From assembly GCF_003818115.1 (NCBI RefSeq), contig NZ_RPOI01000015.1, forward strand, positions 62,001 through 126,000: 64,000 nt of DNA. The letters run 5' to 3'. Positions 42,692 to 54,067 of the stretch are shown one piece after another; position 1 is the stretch's first letter, and each line of letters starts with the position of its first letter. The translations under genes were made by a program, and so were the position numbers. The notes below the pieces were generated by a model. It did no database searches, was not told the DNA's origin, and saw only the letters and a list, made by a program, of their open reading frames with translations. This DNA comes from Citrobacter youngae (lineage in GTDB: Bacteria > Pseudomonadota > Gammaproteobacteria > Enterobacterales > Enterobacteriaceae).

Positions 42692-43762
42692 ATGCGCGTT
42701 ACCGATTTCACCTTTGAATTACCCGAATCCCTGATTGCCCACTATCCGCAAGCTGAGCGCAGCAGTTGCCGCTTGCTGTCACTGGATGGGCCGACGGGCG
42801 CGCTGACGCACGGTACTTTCACTGATTTGCTCGATAAGCTCAACCCTGGAGATCTGCTGGTCTTTAATAATACCCGCGTGATCCCGGCTCGTCTGTTTGG
42901 CCGTAAAGCCAGTGGCGGCAAGATTGAAGTGCTGGCCGAGCGTATGCTGGATGACAAACGTATTCTGGCGCATATTCGTGCTTCAAAAGCGCCGAAGCCG
43001 GGCGCAGAGCTGCTGCTGGGCGATGACGAAAGCATTAAAGCAACGATGGTGGCGCGCCATGACGCGCTGTTTGAAGTTGAGTTTAACGACGAACGCAGTG
43101 TGCTGGATATTCTGAACGCCATCGGCCACATGCCGCTGCCGCCATATATCGATCGTCCGGATGAAGACGCCGACCGCGAGCTGTACCAGACCGTGTACAG
43201 CGAAAAACCGGGCGCGGTCGCCGCGCCGACCGCCGGTCTGCACTTTGACGAACCACTGTTGGCAAAACTGCGTGATAAAGGCATTGAGATGGCGTTCGTT
43301 ACCCTGCACGTTGGAGCGGGTACTTTCCAGCCGGTGCGCGTAGACACCATCGAAGATCACATTATGCACTCCGAATATGCGGAAGTGCCGCAGGATGTGG
43401 TGGACGCGGTGCTGACGGCGAAAGCGCGCGGTAACCGCGTGATTGCGGTGGGCACCACCTCCGTACGTTCACTGGAAAGTGCGGCGCAGGCGGCCAAAAA
43501 CGATCTAATCGAGCCGTTCTTCGGCGATACACAAATCTTTATTTATCCAGGCTATAAATATCAGGTGATTGATGCTCTGGTCACCAACTTCCACCTGCCG
43601 GAATCGACACTGATTATGCTGGTTTCCGCATTTGCTGGTTATAAAAACACCATGCACGCCTATCATGAAGCGGTAAAAGCGGAATATCGCTTTTTTAGTT
43701 ACGGTGATGCAATGTTTATCACGTACAATCCGCAGGCTATTTCTGAGCGTGTCGGGGAATAA
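42692..43762 (+). CDS. queA: S-adenosylmethionine:tRNA ribosyltransferase-isomerase
   Basis: 356 residues, the E. coli length. It transfers and isomerises the ribosyl part of SAM onto preQ1 at tRNA position 34, forming epoxyqueuosine. Conserved segments: [36 protein letters not shown] and [17 protein letters not shown]. First gene of queA-tgt-yajC-secD-secF; tgt follows after 55 bases. Confidence 0.98.
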   Translation: MRVTDFTFELPESLIAHYPQAERSSCRLLSLDGPTGALTHGTFTDLLDKLNPGDLLVFNNTRVIPARLFGRKASGGKIEVLAERMLDDKRILAHIRASKAPKPGAELLLGDDESIKATMVARHDALFEVEFNDERSVLDILNAIGHMPLPPYIDRPDEDADRELYQTVYSEKPGAVAAPTAGLHFDEPLLAKLRDKGIEMAFVTLHVGAGTFQPVRVDTIEDHIMHSEYAEVPQDVVDAVLTAKARGNRVIAVGTTSVRSLESAAQAAKNDLIEPFFGDTQIFIYPGYKYQVIDALVTNFHLPESTLIMLVSAFAGYKNTMHAYHEAVKAEYRFFSYGDAMFITYNPQAISERVGE

Positions 43763-43775
43763 GTTTCCGGCATGA

Positions 43776-44945
<1,170 letters not shown>

Positions 44946-44967
44946 TTTTAATAATGAGGGAATTTGA

Positions 44968-45300
44968 ATGAGTTTTTTTATTTCTGATGCGGTAGCGGCA
45001 ACAGGTGCTCCGGCGCAGGGCAGCCCGATGTCTCTGATTCTGATGCTGGTGGTGTTTGGTCTGATTTTCTACTTCATGATCCTGCGCCCACAGCAAAAGC
45101 GTACCAAAGAACACAAAAACCTGATGAACTCCATTGCGAAAGGCGATGAAGTGCTGACCAACGGTGGTCTGGTGGGTCGCGTGACCAAAGTAGCAGAATC
45201 TGGCTACATCGCTATCGCGCTGAACGACACCACTGAAGTGGTTATTAAACGTGATTTCGTAGCTGCCGTTCTGCCGAAAGGCACCATGAAGGCGCTGTAA
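44968..45300 (+). CDS. yajC: Sec translocon accessory subunit YajC
   Basis: 110 residues, with one membrane span (about 22-42) and a cytosolic domain ending in FVAAVLPKGTMKAL. It associates with SecDF and YidC in the holotranslocon. It lies 22 bases after tgt and 27 before secD, in the conserved operon. Confidence 0.97.
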   Translation: MSFFISDAVAATGAPAQGSPMSLILMLVVFGLIFYFMILRPQQKRTKEHKNLMNSIAKGDEVLTNGGLVGRVTKVAESGYIAIALNDTTEVVIKRDFVAAVLPKGTMKAL

Positions 45301-45327
45301 TTTATTGTTTTCCCAAAGGGAACTGCC

Positions 45328-47175
45328 GTGTTAAACCGTTATCCTTTGTGGAAGTATGTCATGCTGATCGTCGTTATTGTCGTCGGTCTGCTCTATGCGC
45401 TTCCCAACCTGTATGGTGAGGATCCGGCTGTTCAAATCACTGGCGTGCGCGGTGCCGCCGCCAGTGAGCAAACGCTGATCCAGGTCCAGAAAACGTTACA
45501 AGAAGATAAAATCACACCTAAGTCTGTGGCTCTGGAAGAGGGTGCTATTCTCGCGCGCTTCGACTCCACTGATACCCAACTGCGCGCACGTGAAGTATTA
45601 ATGGGCGTACTGGGCGATCAGTACGTCGTGGCGCTTAACCTTGCTCCGGCAACCCCGCGTTGGCTGGCAGCCATTCACGCAGAACCGATGAAACTCGGTC
45701 TTGACCTGCGTGGTGGCGTTCACTTCCTGATGGAAGTGGATATGGACACCGCGTTGAGTAAGTTGCAGGAACAAAATATTGATAGCCTGCGCAGCGATCT
45801 GCGTGAAAAAGGCATTCCTTATACTACCGTTCGCAAAGAAGATAACTACGGTCTGAGCATCACCTTCCGTGATAGCAGCGCCCGTGATGAAGCTATCTCT
45901 TACCTGAGCAAGCGTCACCAGGATCTGGTTATTTCCAGCCTGGGCAGCAATGCACTGCGTGCGGTAATGACCGATGCGCGTCTGAGCGAAGCCCGTGAAT
46001 ACGCGGTACAGCAGAACATCAACATTCTGCGTAACCGTGTTAACCAACTGGGTGTTGCTGAGCCGGTGGTACAACGTCAGGGTGCTGACCGCATCGTGGT
46101 CGAACTGCCGGGTATTCAGGATACCGCGCGGGCGAAAGAAATTCTGGGCGCAACCGCGACGCTGGAGTTCCGTCTGGTAAACACCAACGTTGACCAGTCC
46201 GCTGCGGCATCCGGGCGTGTACCGGGTGATTCGGAAGTGAAACAGTCTCGTGAAGGCCAGCCTGTTGTGCTGTACAAGCGCGTGATCCTGACCGGTGACC
46301 ATATCACCGATTCTACTTCCAGCCAGGACGAATACAATCAGCCGCAGGTTAACATCTCGCTGGATAGCGCGGGTGGTAACATTATGTCCAACTTCACCAA
46401 GGACAACATCGGTAAGCCGATGGCGACCCTGTTCGTGGAGTACAAAGACAGCGGTAAGAAAGATGCTAACGGTCGTGCAGTATTGGTGAAACAGGAAGAG
46501 GTGATTAACATTGCCAACATCCAGTCTCGCCTGGGTAACAGCTTCCGTATCACAGGTATCAACAACCCGAACGAAGCGCGTCAGCTTTCTCTGCTGTTAC
46601 GTGCCGGTGCGTTGATTGCGCCGATTCAGATTGTGGAAGAACGTACCATCGGCCCAACCCTGGGTATGCAGAACATTAAACAGGGTCTGGAAGCGTGTCT
46701 GGCCGGTCTGGTGGTGTCTATCCTGTTCATGATCTTCTTCTATAAGAAGTTCGGTCTGATTGCGACCAGTGCGCTGATTGCTAACCTGGTGCTGATTGTC
46801 GGTATTATGTCGCTGCTGCCGGGCGCTACGCTGAGTATGCCGGGGATTGCGGGGATCGTCTTAACCCTTGCCGTCGCGGTCGATGCGAACGTACTGATCA
46901 ACGAACGTATCAAAGAAGAGTTGAGTAACGGGCGTTCGGTGCAGCAGGCCATCAACGAAGGTTATGCGGGCGCATTTAGCTCCATCTTTGATGCGAACAT
47001 TACGACGCTGATCAAGGTCATCATCCTGTACGCAGTTGGCACCGGGGCAATTAAAGGGTTCGCGATTACTACCGGTATTGGTGTGGCGACGTCGATGTTT
47101 ACCGCGATTGTCGGTACACGTGCCATCGTAAACCTGTTGTATGGCGGCAAGCGCGTCAAAAAGCTGTCAATCTGA
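45328..47175 (+). CDS. secD: Protein translocase subunit SecD
   Basis: 615 residues from a GTG start ([13 protein letters not shown]) with AAAGGGAACT upstream. It is an RND-like subunit: one N-terminal span, a large periplasmic P1 head (about 30-440), then five spans including the proton-path region [21 protein letters not shown] (TM4). With SecF it uses the proton gradient to pull exported proteins across. The secF ribosome site GAGGAG overlaps its stop codon. Confidence 0.98.
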   Translation: MLNRYPLWKYVMLIVVIVVGLLYALPNLYGEDPAVQITGVRGAAASEQTLIQVQKTLQEDKITPKSVALEEGAILARFDSTDTQLRAREVLMGVLGDQYVVALNLAPATPRWLAAIHAEPMKLGLDLRGGVHFLMEVDMDTALSKLQEQNIDSLRSDLREKGIPYTTVRKEDNYGLSITFRDSSARDEAISYLSKRHQDLVISSLGSNALRAVMTDARLSEAREYAVQQNINILRNRVNQLGVAEPVVQRQGADRIVVELPGIQDTARAKEILGATATLEFRLVNTNVDQSAAASGRVPGDSEVKQSREGQPVVLYKRVILTGDHITDSTSSQDEYNQPQVNISLDSAGGNIMSNFTKDNIGKPMATLFVEYKDSGKKDANGRAVLVKQEEVINIANIQSRLGNSFRITGINNPNEARQLSLLLRAGALIAPIQIVEERTIGPTLGMQNIKQGLEACLAGLVVSILFMIFFYKKFGLIATSALIANLVLIVGIMSLLPGATLSMPGIAGIVLTLAVAVDANVLINERIKEELSNGRSVQQAINEGYAGAFSSIFDANITTLIKVIILYAVGTGAIKGFAITTGIGVATSMFTAIVGTRAIVNLLYGGKRVKKLSI

Positions 47176-47185
47176 GGAGTGCGAA

Positions 47186-48157
47186 GTGGCACAGGAATAT
47201 ACTGTTGAACAATTAAACCACGGCCGTAAAGTCTGGGACTTTATGCGCTGGGACTACTGGGCTTTCGGCATTTCAGGTTTCCTGCTGATTGCGGCCATCG
47301 TGGTGATGGGCGTACGCGGGTTTAACTGGGGTCTCGATTTCACCGGTGGTACGGTTATTGAAATCACGCTGGAAAAACCGGCCGATATGGACGTGATGCG
47401 CGATGCGCTGGAGAAAGCGGGCTTTGTTGATCCGCTTCTGCAGAACTTCGGCAGCAGCCACGACATTATGGTACGTATGCCGCCAACTGAAGGTGCAGAC
47501 GGCGGTCAGGTGCTGGGCAGCAAAGTGTTGAGTGTGATTAACGAATCCACCAACCAAAACGCCGCGGTGAAGCGAATTGAATTCGTGGGTCCGAGCGTGG
47601 GTGCTGATCTGGCGCAAACCGGTGCGATGGCGCTGATGGCGGCACTGATCTCCATCCTGGTGTACGTCGGTTTCCGCTTTGAGTGGCGACTGGCGGCGGG
47701 GGTGGTTATCGCTCTGGCGCACGACGTGATTATCACACTTGGGATCCTGTCGTTGTTCCATATTGAGATTGACCTGACTATCGTCGCATCACTGATGTCG
47801 GTAATCGGTTACTCGCTGAACGACAGTATCGTTGTATCTGACCGTATTCGTGAAAACTTCCGCAAGATTCGTCGCGGTACGCCTTACGAAATCTTTAACG
47901 TGTCCCTGACTCAAACGCTGCACCGTACGTTGATTACGTCCGGTACGACGTTGATGGTTATTCTGATGCTGTTCCTGTTCGGTGGTCCGGTACTGGAAGG
48001 CTTCTCGCTGACGATGCTGATCGGTGTGTCCATCGGTACCGCATCCTCTATCTACGTGGCATCGGCGCTGGCGCTGAAGCTGGGTATGAAGCGTGAGCAC
48101 ATGCTGCAGCAGAAGGTCGAGAAAGAAGGGGCGGATCAGCCGTCAATTTTGCCTTAA
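47186..48157 (+). CDS. secF: Protein translocase subunit SecF
   Basis: 323 residues from GTG ([15 protein letters not shown]), the E. coli length; an in-frame ATG at 47141 inside secD is rejected because GAGGAG precedes the GTG. One N-terminal span, a periplasmic domain, and five C-terminal spans with the conserved [23 protein letters not shown]. Partner of SecD. The end of the operon is marked by a strong terminator. Confidence 0.98.
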   Translation: MAQEYTVEQLNHGRKVWDFMRWDYWAFGISGFLLIAAIVVMGVRGFNWGLDFTGGTVIEITLEKPADMDVMRDALEKAGFVDPLLQNFGSSHDIMVRMPPTEGADGGQVLGSKVLSVINESTNQNAAVKRIEFVGPSVGADLAQTGAMALMAALISILVYVGFRFEWRLAAGVVIALAHDVIITLGILSLFHIEIDLTIVASLMSVIGYSLNDSIVVSDRIRENFRKIRRGTPYEIFNVSLTQTLHRTLITSGTTLMVILMLFLFGGPVLEGFSLTMLIGVSIGTASSIYVASALALKLGMKREHMLQQKVEKEGADQPSILP

Positions 48158-48180
48158 CCCATCAAGAGTGGAAATACTGG

Positions 48181-48210
48181 AATCCCGATCGCAAGGTCGG
48201 GATTTTTTTT
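48181..48210 (+). terminator. Terminator of the queA-secF operon
   Basis: AATCCCGAT-CGCAAG-GTCGGGATT followed by TTTTTT, 24 bases after the secF stop. Confidence 0.95.
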
Positions 48211-48326
48211 GCCTGTGAATTAGCGACAGGCAATTATCTTTTCCTGTCGCCACACTACTGACAGTATGCTGCCAGTAGCACTGTCTTATAGTCCTTCTGA
48301 CACCACCCACACAGGCAGGAGGAAGT

Positions 48327-48692
48327 ATGAACAACGTCATTAACTGGTTTGAAATCCCCGTGGCACAAATGGATCGCGCCATTGCATTTTATGAGCCGGT
48401 GATGCAGGTTTCTTTGCGTCGGGAGAATATGGACTGCGCTGAGCTCGCCGTATTTCCGCATCAGGATCCCGCTCCTGGCGGTGCACTGGCTAAATTTGAC
48501 GGTATTACGCCTTCAGCGCAGGGCGCTATTATTTACCTGCATACGGACGATTTGGCTGCAACGCTTGAACGCGTCGCCACCGCTGGCGGCCAGTGCGTGT
48601 TTGGCCCGCTTGAACTGGGGCAAGACATTGGCACGATTGCGCTGTTTACTGACAGCGAAGGCAATCGCGTTGGTTTACATCAACCCGCGTAA
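48327..48692 (+). CDS. VOC (glyoxalase-like) family protein
   Basis: 121 residues covering one VOC fold (two beta-alpha-beta-beta-beta units): WFEIPVAQMDRAIAFYEPVM at the start and IALFTDSEGNRVGLHQPA at the end. Glu/His residues at the ends of strands may bind a metal. Related to PhnB/YdcJ-like small VOC proteins; no substrate can be named. Strong ribosome site AGGAGGAA. It is followed after 23 bases by a WYL regulator, probably as an operon. K-12 has yajD at this locus. Confidence 0.88.
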   Translation: MNNVINWFEIPVAQMDRAIAFYEPVMQVSLRRENMDCAELAVFPHQDPAPGGALAKFDGITPSAQGAIIYLHTDDLAATLERVATAGGQCVFGPLELGQDIGTIALFTDSEGNRVGLHQPA

Positions 48693-48715
48693 TTTTTTCA
48701 GGACTGACGATTAAT

Positions 48716-49408
48716 ATGACCAGACGCGCCGACCGCTTGTTTCAGATTGTACAAATCCTGCGTGGCAGGCGAGTGACAACGGCGGCGCTGCTGGCAGAAC
48801 GTCTGGAGGTGTCTGAACGGACGATTTATCGCGATATCCGCGATCTCTCTTTATCCGGCGTGCCCATTGAAGGCGAAGTGGGTAGTGGATACCGCTTAAT
48901 GGCGGGGTTTGATCTGCCGCCGTTGATGCTAACCCAGCACGAATCAGAAGCGTTGATGGTAGCGATTCGGTTGCTGAAAACATGGGGCGGGGATTCACTC
49001 TCACAGGCGCTGGAATCAGCACAGGAAAAAGTGTTGGCGATATTACCGCCAGAGAGTCGGCGCAGAGCCGAGCAAACGCGGATTTTCGCGCCAGATTTTG
49101 GTAATCAGCCGCATTCACGCAGTGCGTTCGATCTCATACATCGCGCGGTTTCGGCGCAGCAGGCGCTGGCGCTGCATTATCGCGATGAGTCCGGGAATCT
49201 CTCCTGGCGCGACGTTCAGCCGCTGGGATTATTTTTCTGGGGCGAGCACTGGCTGCTCGTTGCCTGGTGTGAAAAACGTGACGATTATCGCTGTTTTCGC
49301 GTTGATCGTTGTCTGAAGATCACGCCGCTTAACAGGTATTTTCGCGAATCAGCGGATCGATCGCTAAGTGACTTTTTACGTAAAGTACGCTGTGAAGACC
49401 GGCCATAA
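48716..49408 (+). CDS. YafY-family HTH/WYL transcriptional regulator
   Basis: 230 residues. N-terminal HTH_11 winged helix (about 5-60: VTTAALLAERLEVSERTIYRDIRDLSL), and a C-terminal WYL domain (about 130-225) with the signature region HWLLVAWCEKRDDYRCFRVDR. WYL regulators bind small ligands or nucleic acids and often control their neighbours. Its pairing with the VOC gene suggests it regulates that operon in response to a small molecule; this is an inference. It is convergent with tsx, and the hairpin after it is shared. Confidence 0.9.
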   Translation: MTRRADRLFQIVQILRGRRVTTAALLAERLEVSERTIYRDIRDLSLSGVPIEGEVGSGYRLMAGFDLPPLMLTQHESEALMVAIRLLKTWGGDSLSQALESAQEKVLAILPPESRRRAEQTRIFAPDFGNQPHSRSAFDLIHRAVSAQQALALHYRDESGNLSWRDVQPLGLFFWGEHWLLVAWCEKRDDYRCFRVDRCLKITPLNRYFRESADRSLSDFLRKVRCEDRP

Positions 49409-49432
49409 AAAAGCCAGCGGTTAAGCTGGCTT
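49406..49432 (-). terminator. Terminator of tsx
   Basis: AAGCCAGC / GCTGGCTT stem with a 6-nt loop. On the minus strand it is followed by six T. It lies 21 bases past the tsx stop and may weakly serve the WYL gene in the other direction. Confidence 0.9.
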
Positions 49433-49453
49433 GTCTGCGATAGATTGGCTGGA

Positions 49454-50317
49454 TTAGAAGTTGTAACCAACAACCAGGTAACCACCCCAACCGGTAGATT
49501 TCGCGCTGAAATCGCCTTCGCCCCAGTTCAGAGTGTCGCCACCTTTCCACTGGCCGCCGTTGTGGAAGTAACGCGCCACTACGGAGTAGTGCCAGTGATC
49601 GTAGTTCAGCGCCAGAACGTGGCTGGAAGCGATAGAGTTGCTGGTGCGGTTCGGATCGTCACCCAAATCTGAGCCCCAGTCGAAGTTGGTGAAGCCGATG
49701 TAGGTCAACTGGCCTCCCCATACCTGGGTGATCGGCACAAAGTATTTCACTTTGAAACGGTAGCCATCCCACTCGTTTTCGTTGGATGCGCCATAGTTCT
49801 GCCACTGGTATTTAGCATACACGTTCAGAGACAGACCCATCGGCAGACCGGTATCGATATCGGTACCCAGACCCATATACCAGGTGCTCTGGCGGCTGGC
49901 TTTGTTATCACCCATATCGTAGATGTAGTTGTTGGCGAAATACCATTCTTTGAACGGACCGAAGCTCAGGTCAGCGCCGGTCAGCTTGTCGATGGAGAAA
50001 CGCGGTTCGATTTCCATAAACAGCGGGGAACCGTCAGACCAGATACCTTTATCGTTGCCGTTACCCCAGTCGAAGGTTTTAGGAATATCGATGTAGCCAT
50101 AGAAGTCAAACCAGTCTTTTTTGGCAAACGCTTCATATTCCAGATACACGTCGTTGTTCAGTTTCGGGGAGAAACGGGTGTGGTAGCTACCCACCACGTT
50201 GACGCTCTGGTGCCACCAGTCGGACAGATATTGCGGTTTGTCATTTTCTGCCGCGTTGGCAGTAAAAGACGAGGAGAGCGCCAGCACTGCACCGGCTGCA
50301 AGTAATGTTTTTTTCAT
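49454..50317 (-). CDS. tsx: Nucleoside-specific channel protein Tsx
   Basis: 287 residues: signal peptide (1-22, SSSFTANA) and a 12-strand outer-membrane barrel ending in VVGYNF. It admits nucleosides and deoxynucleosides at low concentration and is a receptor for phage T6 and colicin K in E. coli. The start at [11 protein letters not shown] follows the family; a 23-codon extension would run into the ERIC. The promoter region upstream carries CRP-type half sites. Confidence 0.96.
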   Translation of the reverse strand: MKKTLLAAGAVLALSSSFTANAAENDKPQYLSDWWHQSVNVVGSYHTRFSPKLNNDVYLEYEAFAKKDWFDFYGYIDIPKTFDWGNGNDKGIWSDGSPLFMEIEPRFSIDKLTGADLSFGPFKEWYFANNYIYDMGDNKASRQSTWYMGLGTDIDTGLPMGLSLNVYAKYQWQNYGASNENEWDGYRFKVKYFVPITQVWGGQLTYIGFTNFDWGSDLGDDPNRTSNSIASSHVLALNYDHWHYSVVARYFHNGGQWKGGDTLNWGEGDFSAKSTGWGGYLVVGYNF

Positions 50318-50372
50318 ATGTATGCCACTGTTTGAAATCCCTTTCGGGATAGAAAAATGCGCAATTTGCGTT

Positions 50373-50500
50373 TCTATACACTTCATCCTTCAAGCCGCCT
50401 CTTTGTTGGCTGCCTTTGCTCACCCCTGTCACTTACTGATGTAAGCTCCAGGGATTCACGCAGTTGCCGCCTTGATACGTCTTGCATGATTTTGTGTAGA
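50373..50500. repeat. ERIC element C in the tsx leader
   Basis: 128 bases with inverted ends TCTATACA / TGTGTAGA and all ERIC blocks: CTTCATCCTTCAAGCCGCC, CTCTTTGTTGGCTGCC, CACCCCTGTCACTTACTGATG, TAAGCTCCAGGGATTCACG, TTGCCGCCTTGATACG. It ends 56 bases before the tsx ATG, between the predicted promoter and the gene. Confidence 0.97.
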
Positions 50501-50525
50501 AATATTTCGTGTTTCTTCGGTGCCT

Positions 50526-50610
50526 ATTATAAAAATCATTGTTCACAAAAATATGTTTTGTTTCACAGTTCTATCATTTGCGTAATCGATTGCGTTCACG
50601 TTTGCGTACT
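50526..50610 (-). promoter_or_regulatory. tsx promoter with CRP/CytR-type sites
   Basis: Read on the minus strand, a TATAAT -10 lies at 50531-50526, preceded by TTGTGAACAATGATTTTT and CTGTGAAACAAAACATAT, two CRP half-site elements about 20 bases apart. Upstream, GTGAACGCAATCGATTACGCAAA could hold a CytR site. This follows the E. coli tsx P2 layout, in which CRP and CytR act together. Expected transcription starts about 200 bases before the ATG, so the ERIC would be in the leader. Confidence 0.7.
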
Positions 50611-50708
50611 TTAGGCGGCGAATTGTACTGGCTCCGGTGAATGTTGCCAAGTTTTACCGGAAATATCGCTTATGTCAGAGGAGTAACAAAATGGGCGGGA
50701 GTGATGTT

Positions 50709-50732
50709 GCGGAACGCACAAAAACGTTCCGC
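50709..50732. other. Hairpin after yajI
   Basis: Perfect 8-bp stem GCGGAACG / CGTTCCGC with an 8-nt loop, seven bases past the yajI stop. No T tract follows it on the minus strand, so it may stabilise rather than terminate. Confidence 0.5.
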
Positions 50733-50739
50733 AAAAAGT

Positions 50740-51279
50740 TTATTGACTAACAGGTTGGATGTCGTGGATGCGAACAAAACCTAACTGATCTGGAGACAGT
50801 CCGTTTAACTGCAACGGAATGTCTACATCACTGGGGGCAAGAATACTTGCCGGGGCGTTGACCAACTGGTTGTGAACGTTCACTTCCTGATAGTTGTCCG
50901 TGGTGCCCTGAATTTGCCCGTATTCGACGGTGGCGCTAAAGGCGGGTAAAGGCGTGTTGGATTCACCCTGAATCCGCAGCGTCAGGCGCGTACCGTCGGC
51001 GTTCGGCGCAATATTTATCAGCGACATACGTAACGTGCCTATCTGGCTGTCCAGTCGGGCAGGGGTTTTGGAACCTGGCAGCAGATAGACGCCGCTGGTT
51101 GATTTTGCGTTCAACATATTTTGTTGAGTAATTTTTACCGTTTCCTGATTTAGCTGCGTCATCTCTTTATTCAACGTGCTAACACTTTGATGCATCTGGC
51201 GTACTTCGCTTTGCTGTGCGCAGGCGCTTAGGCTAAAGAGACTTCCCACCAGGAGAATTCTTAGGTAACGTCTTGTCAT
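50740..51279 (-). CDS. yajI: Lipoprotein YajI
   Basis: 179 residues, the E. coli length from MTRRYLRILLVGS, with AGGAAG nine bases before; a longer frame running back through nrdR antisense is rejected. The lipobox LFSLSAC gives Cys20, followed by Ala-Gln (outer-membrane sorting). A short heptad-like helix (about 25-55, Gln/Asn-rich, Lpp-like) is followed by a beta-rich domain (DUF3251). Function unknown. Confidence 0.93.
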   Translation of the reverse strand: MTRRYLRILLVGSLFSLSACAQQSEVRQMHQSVSTLNKEMTQLNQETVKITQQNMLNAKSTSGVYLLPGSKTPARLDSQIGTLRMSLINIAPNADGTRLTLRIQGESNTPLPAFSATVEYGQIQGTTDNYQEVNVHNQLVNAPASILAPSDVDIPLQLNGLSPDQLGFVRIHDIQPVSQ

Positions 51280-51418
51280 TGTGATCACTTCCTTTATTGT
51301 CGCGATAGCATAATGGTAGTGCGCACTGAGCGCGAAGGCATCGATCCTTTGTCTCAAAAGCGTTGCGCCTTTGTTGTCACGCCAGTTCAGGGTAAAATAG
51401 ATTCCGGTCAACCACTGA

Positions 51419-51883
<465 letters not shown>

Positions 51884-51886
51884 GCC

Positions 51887-52990
51887 ATGCAGGATGAATT
51901 ATACATGGCGCGCGCGCTGAAGCTTGCTGCGCGCGGACGTTTTACCACTCACCCCAACCCCAACGTGGGCTGCGTGATTGTGAAAGATGGGGAGATCGTC
52001 GGTGAAGGATATCATCACCGTGCGGGCGAACCGCATGCCGAAGTTCATGCTCTGCGGATGGCTGGAGAAAAAGCGCAAGGGGCAACGGCCTATGTGACGC
52101 TTGAACCCTGTAGTCATCATGGTCGCACGCCGCCGTGCTGCGATGCGTTGATTGCGGCGGGTGTATCGCGTGTGGTTGCGGCGATGCAGGATCCCAATCC
52201 GCAGGTCGCAGGACGTGGGCTCTACCGTTTGCAGCAGGCGGGCATCGACGTCAGCCACGGGCTGATGATGAGCGAAGTTGAGCAACTGAATAAAGGCTTT
52301 CTCAAGCGCATGCGTACGGGATTCCCGTATCTGCAGCTTAAGCTTGGCGCCTCGCTTGATGGCCGTACGGCGATGGCCAGCGGTGAAAGCCAGTGGATTA
52401 CCTCACCACAGGCGCGCCGCGATGTGCAACGTTTACGCGCGCAAAGCCATGCCATTTTAACCAGTAGCGCTACGGTGTTAGCCGACGACCCTCAGCTTAC
52501 CGTGCGTTGGTCGGAGCTTGGGGAATCAACTCAGGCGAGTTACCCGCAGGAAGAGCTGCGCCAGCCAATCCGCATTGTTCTTGATAGCCAGAATCAGGTC
52601 ACTCCGGAGCATCGTATTGTGCAACAGCCAGGAGAAACCTGGATTGCCCGGACTAAAGACGACCCTCGTAGCTGGCCGGAGACGGTTCGTAGCCTGAAGG
52701 TGCCGGAACATAACGGGCATCTGGATCTGGTGGTGCTGATGATGCAACTGGGCAAACAGCAAATTAACAGCATTTGGGTAGAAGCAGGCCCAACGCTCGC
52801 GGGGGCATTATTACAGGCCGGTTTGGTCGATGAGCTAATCGTGTATGTTGCGCCTAAACTGTTAGGCAGCGATGCGCGAGGATTATGTGTGCTTCCAGGC
52901 CTTGAGAAACTGGTTGACGCCCCCCATTTCAAATTCAATGAGATACGCCAGGTGGGCCCGGACGTTTGCCTGCATTTAACGACTGCGTGA
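51887..52990 (+). CDS. ribD: Bifunctional pyrimidine deaminase/reductase RibD
   Basis: 367 residues. The N-terminal deaminase (1-145) has the zinc motif HAEVHAL with PCSHHGRTPPCCDALI. The C-terminal NADPH-dependent reductase (150-367) has LKLGASLDGRTA and the WVEAGPTLAGALL motif. It converts the first pyrimidine intermediate of riboflavin synthesis by deamination then side-chain reduction. Followed by ribH after 90 bases. Confidence 0.98.
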   Translation: MQDELYMARALKLAARGRFTTHPNPNVGCVIVKDGEIVGEGYHHRAGEPHAEVHALRMAGEKAQGATAYVTLEPCSHHGRTPPCCDALIAAGVSRVVAAMQDPNPQVAGRGLYRLQQAGIDVSHGLMMSEVEQLNKGFLKRMRTGFPYLQLKLGASLDGRTAMASGESQWITSPQARRDVQRLRAQSHAILTSSATVLADDPQLTVRWSELGESTQASYPQEELRQPIRIVLDSQNQVTPEHRIVQQPGETWIARTKDDPRSWPETVRSLKVPEHNGHLDLVVLMMQLGKQQINSIWVEAGPTLAGALLQAGLVDELIVYVAPKLLGSDARGLCVLPGLEKLVDAPHFKFNEIRQVGPDVCLHLTTA

Positions 52991-53080
52991 GGCTTTCTGA
53001 TTTAGAGGAAGCAGCGCACAGAATATTATGATAAAATCCGCCCCCCTTACGGGGCTATAAATCGAACCCGAAGGAAGAAT

Positions 53081-53551
53081 ATGAACATTATTGAAGCTAA
53101 CGTTGCTACCCCGGACGCTCGCGTCGCCATCACCATTGCGCGTTTCAACAACTTTATCAATGACAGCCTGCTGGAAGGTGCGATCGACGCCCTGAAACGT
53201 ATTGGTCAGGTTAAAGATGAAAACATTACCGTCGTTTGGGTTCCAGGTGCCTATGAGCTGCCGCTGGCGGCTGACGCTCTGGCGAAAACCGGTAAATACG
53301 ACGCGGTGATTGCGCTCGGTACGGTGATCCGTGGCGGTACCGCGCACTTCGAATATGTGGCTGGCGGTGCAAGCAATGGCCTGGCGCATGTCGCTCAGGA
53401 CAGCGGCATTCCGGTAGCCTTCGGTGTTCTGACCACCGAAAGTATTGAACAAGCCATCGAACGTGCTGGCACTAAAGCCGGTAACAAAGGCGCAGAAGCT
53501 GCACTGACTGCGCTTGAAATGATTAATGTATTGAAAGCCATCAAGGCCTGA
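53081..53551 (+). CDS. ribH: 6,7-dimethyl-8-ribityllumazine synthase
   Basis: 156 residues (ribE in E. coli naming). It condenses the RibD-derived pyrimidine with a four-carbon phosphate, forming lumazine in a 60-subunit shell. Conserved: [40 protein letters not shown] and [11 protein letters not shown]. Ribosome site AAGGAAG. It lies directly before nusB. Confidence 0.98.
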   Translation: MNIIEANVATPDARVAITIARFNNFINDSLLEGAIDALKRIGQVKDENITVVWVPGAYELPLAADALAKTGKYDAVIALGTVIRGGTAHFEYVAGGASNGLAHVAQDSGIPVAFGVLTTESIEQAIERAGTKAGNKGAEAALTALEMINVLKAIKA

Positions 53552-53570
53552 TTTTTGTAAGGGGAAATCC

Positions 53571-53990
53571 GTGAAACCTGCTGCTCGTCGCCGCGCCCGT
53601 GAGTGTGCCGTCCAGGCGCTCTACTCCTGGCAGTTGTCCCAGAACGACATCGCTGATGTTGAATACCAGTTCCTGGCGGAACAGGACGTAAAAGATGTCG
53701 ACGTTCTGTATTTCCGTGAACTGCTGTCCGGGGTGGCGACTAACAGCGCGTACCTGGATGGCTTAATGAAGCCTTACCTGTCTCGCCTGCTGGAAGAGCT
53801 GGGTCAGGTAGAAAAAGCCGTGCTGCGTATTGCGCTGTTTGAACTGTCTAAACGTAGCGATGTGCCATACAAAGTGGCCATCAACGAAGCGATTGAACTG
53901 GCGAAAACCTTCGGCGCTGAAGACAGCCACAAATTCGTCAACGGCGTACTGGATAAAGCAGCACCTGTGATTCGCCCCAACAAAAAGTAA
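53571..53990 (+). CDS. nusB: Transcription antitermination factor NusB
   Basis: 139 residues, all helical. It binds boxA RNA with NusE (S10) to build the antitermination complex on rRNA operons. The N-terminal [17 protein letters not shown] is the arginine-rich RNA-binding face. It lies 19 bases after ribH; a hairpin with a long T tract follows before thiL. Confidence 0.98.
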   Translation: MKPAARRRARECAVQALYSWQLSQNDIADVEYQFLAEQDVKDVDVLYFRELLSGVATNSAYLDGLMKPYLSRLLEELGQVEKAVLRIALFELSKRSDVPYKVAINEAIELAKTFGAEDSHKFVNGVLDKAAPVIRPNKK

Positions 53991-53997
53991 TTCCGAG

Positions 53998-54050
53998 GCC
54001 GGTCGGATGGTGGAACATGTTTCCGCTATCCCCGGCTTTTTCTTTTTTTT
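53998..54050 (+). terminator. Terminator-like hairpin between nusB and thiL
   Basis: Long interrupted stem GCCGG..GGAT..GGAA / TTTCC..ATCC..CCGGC, followed by TTTTTCTTTTTTTT. It lies 7 bases after the nusB stop and 18 bases before thiL. It may uncouple thiL-pgpA from the upstream genes or act as an attenuator. Confidence 0.75.
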
Positions 54051-54067
54051 CTGCTGAGGCATAACGT

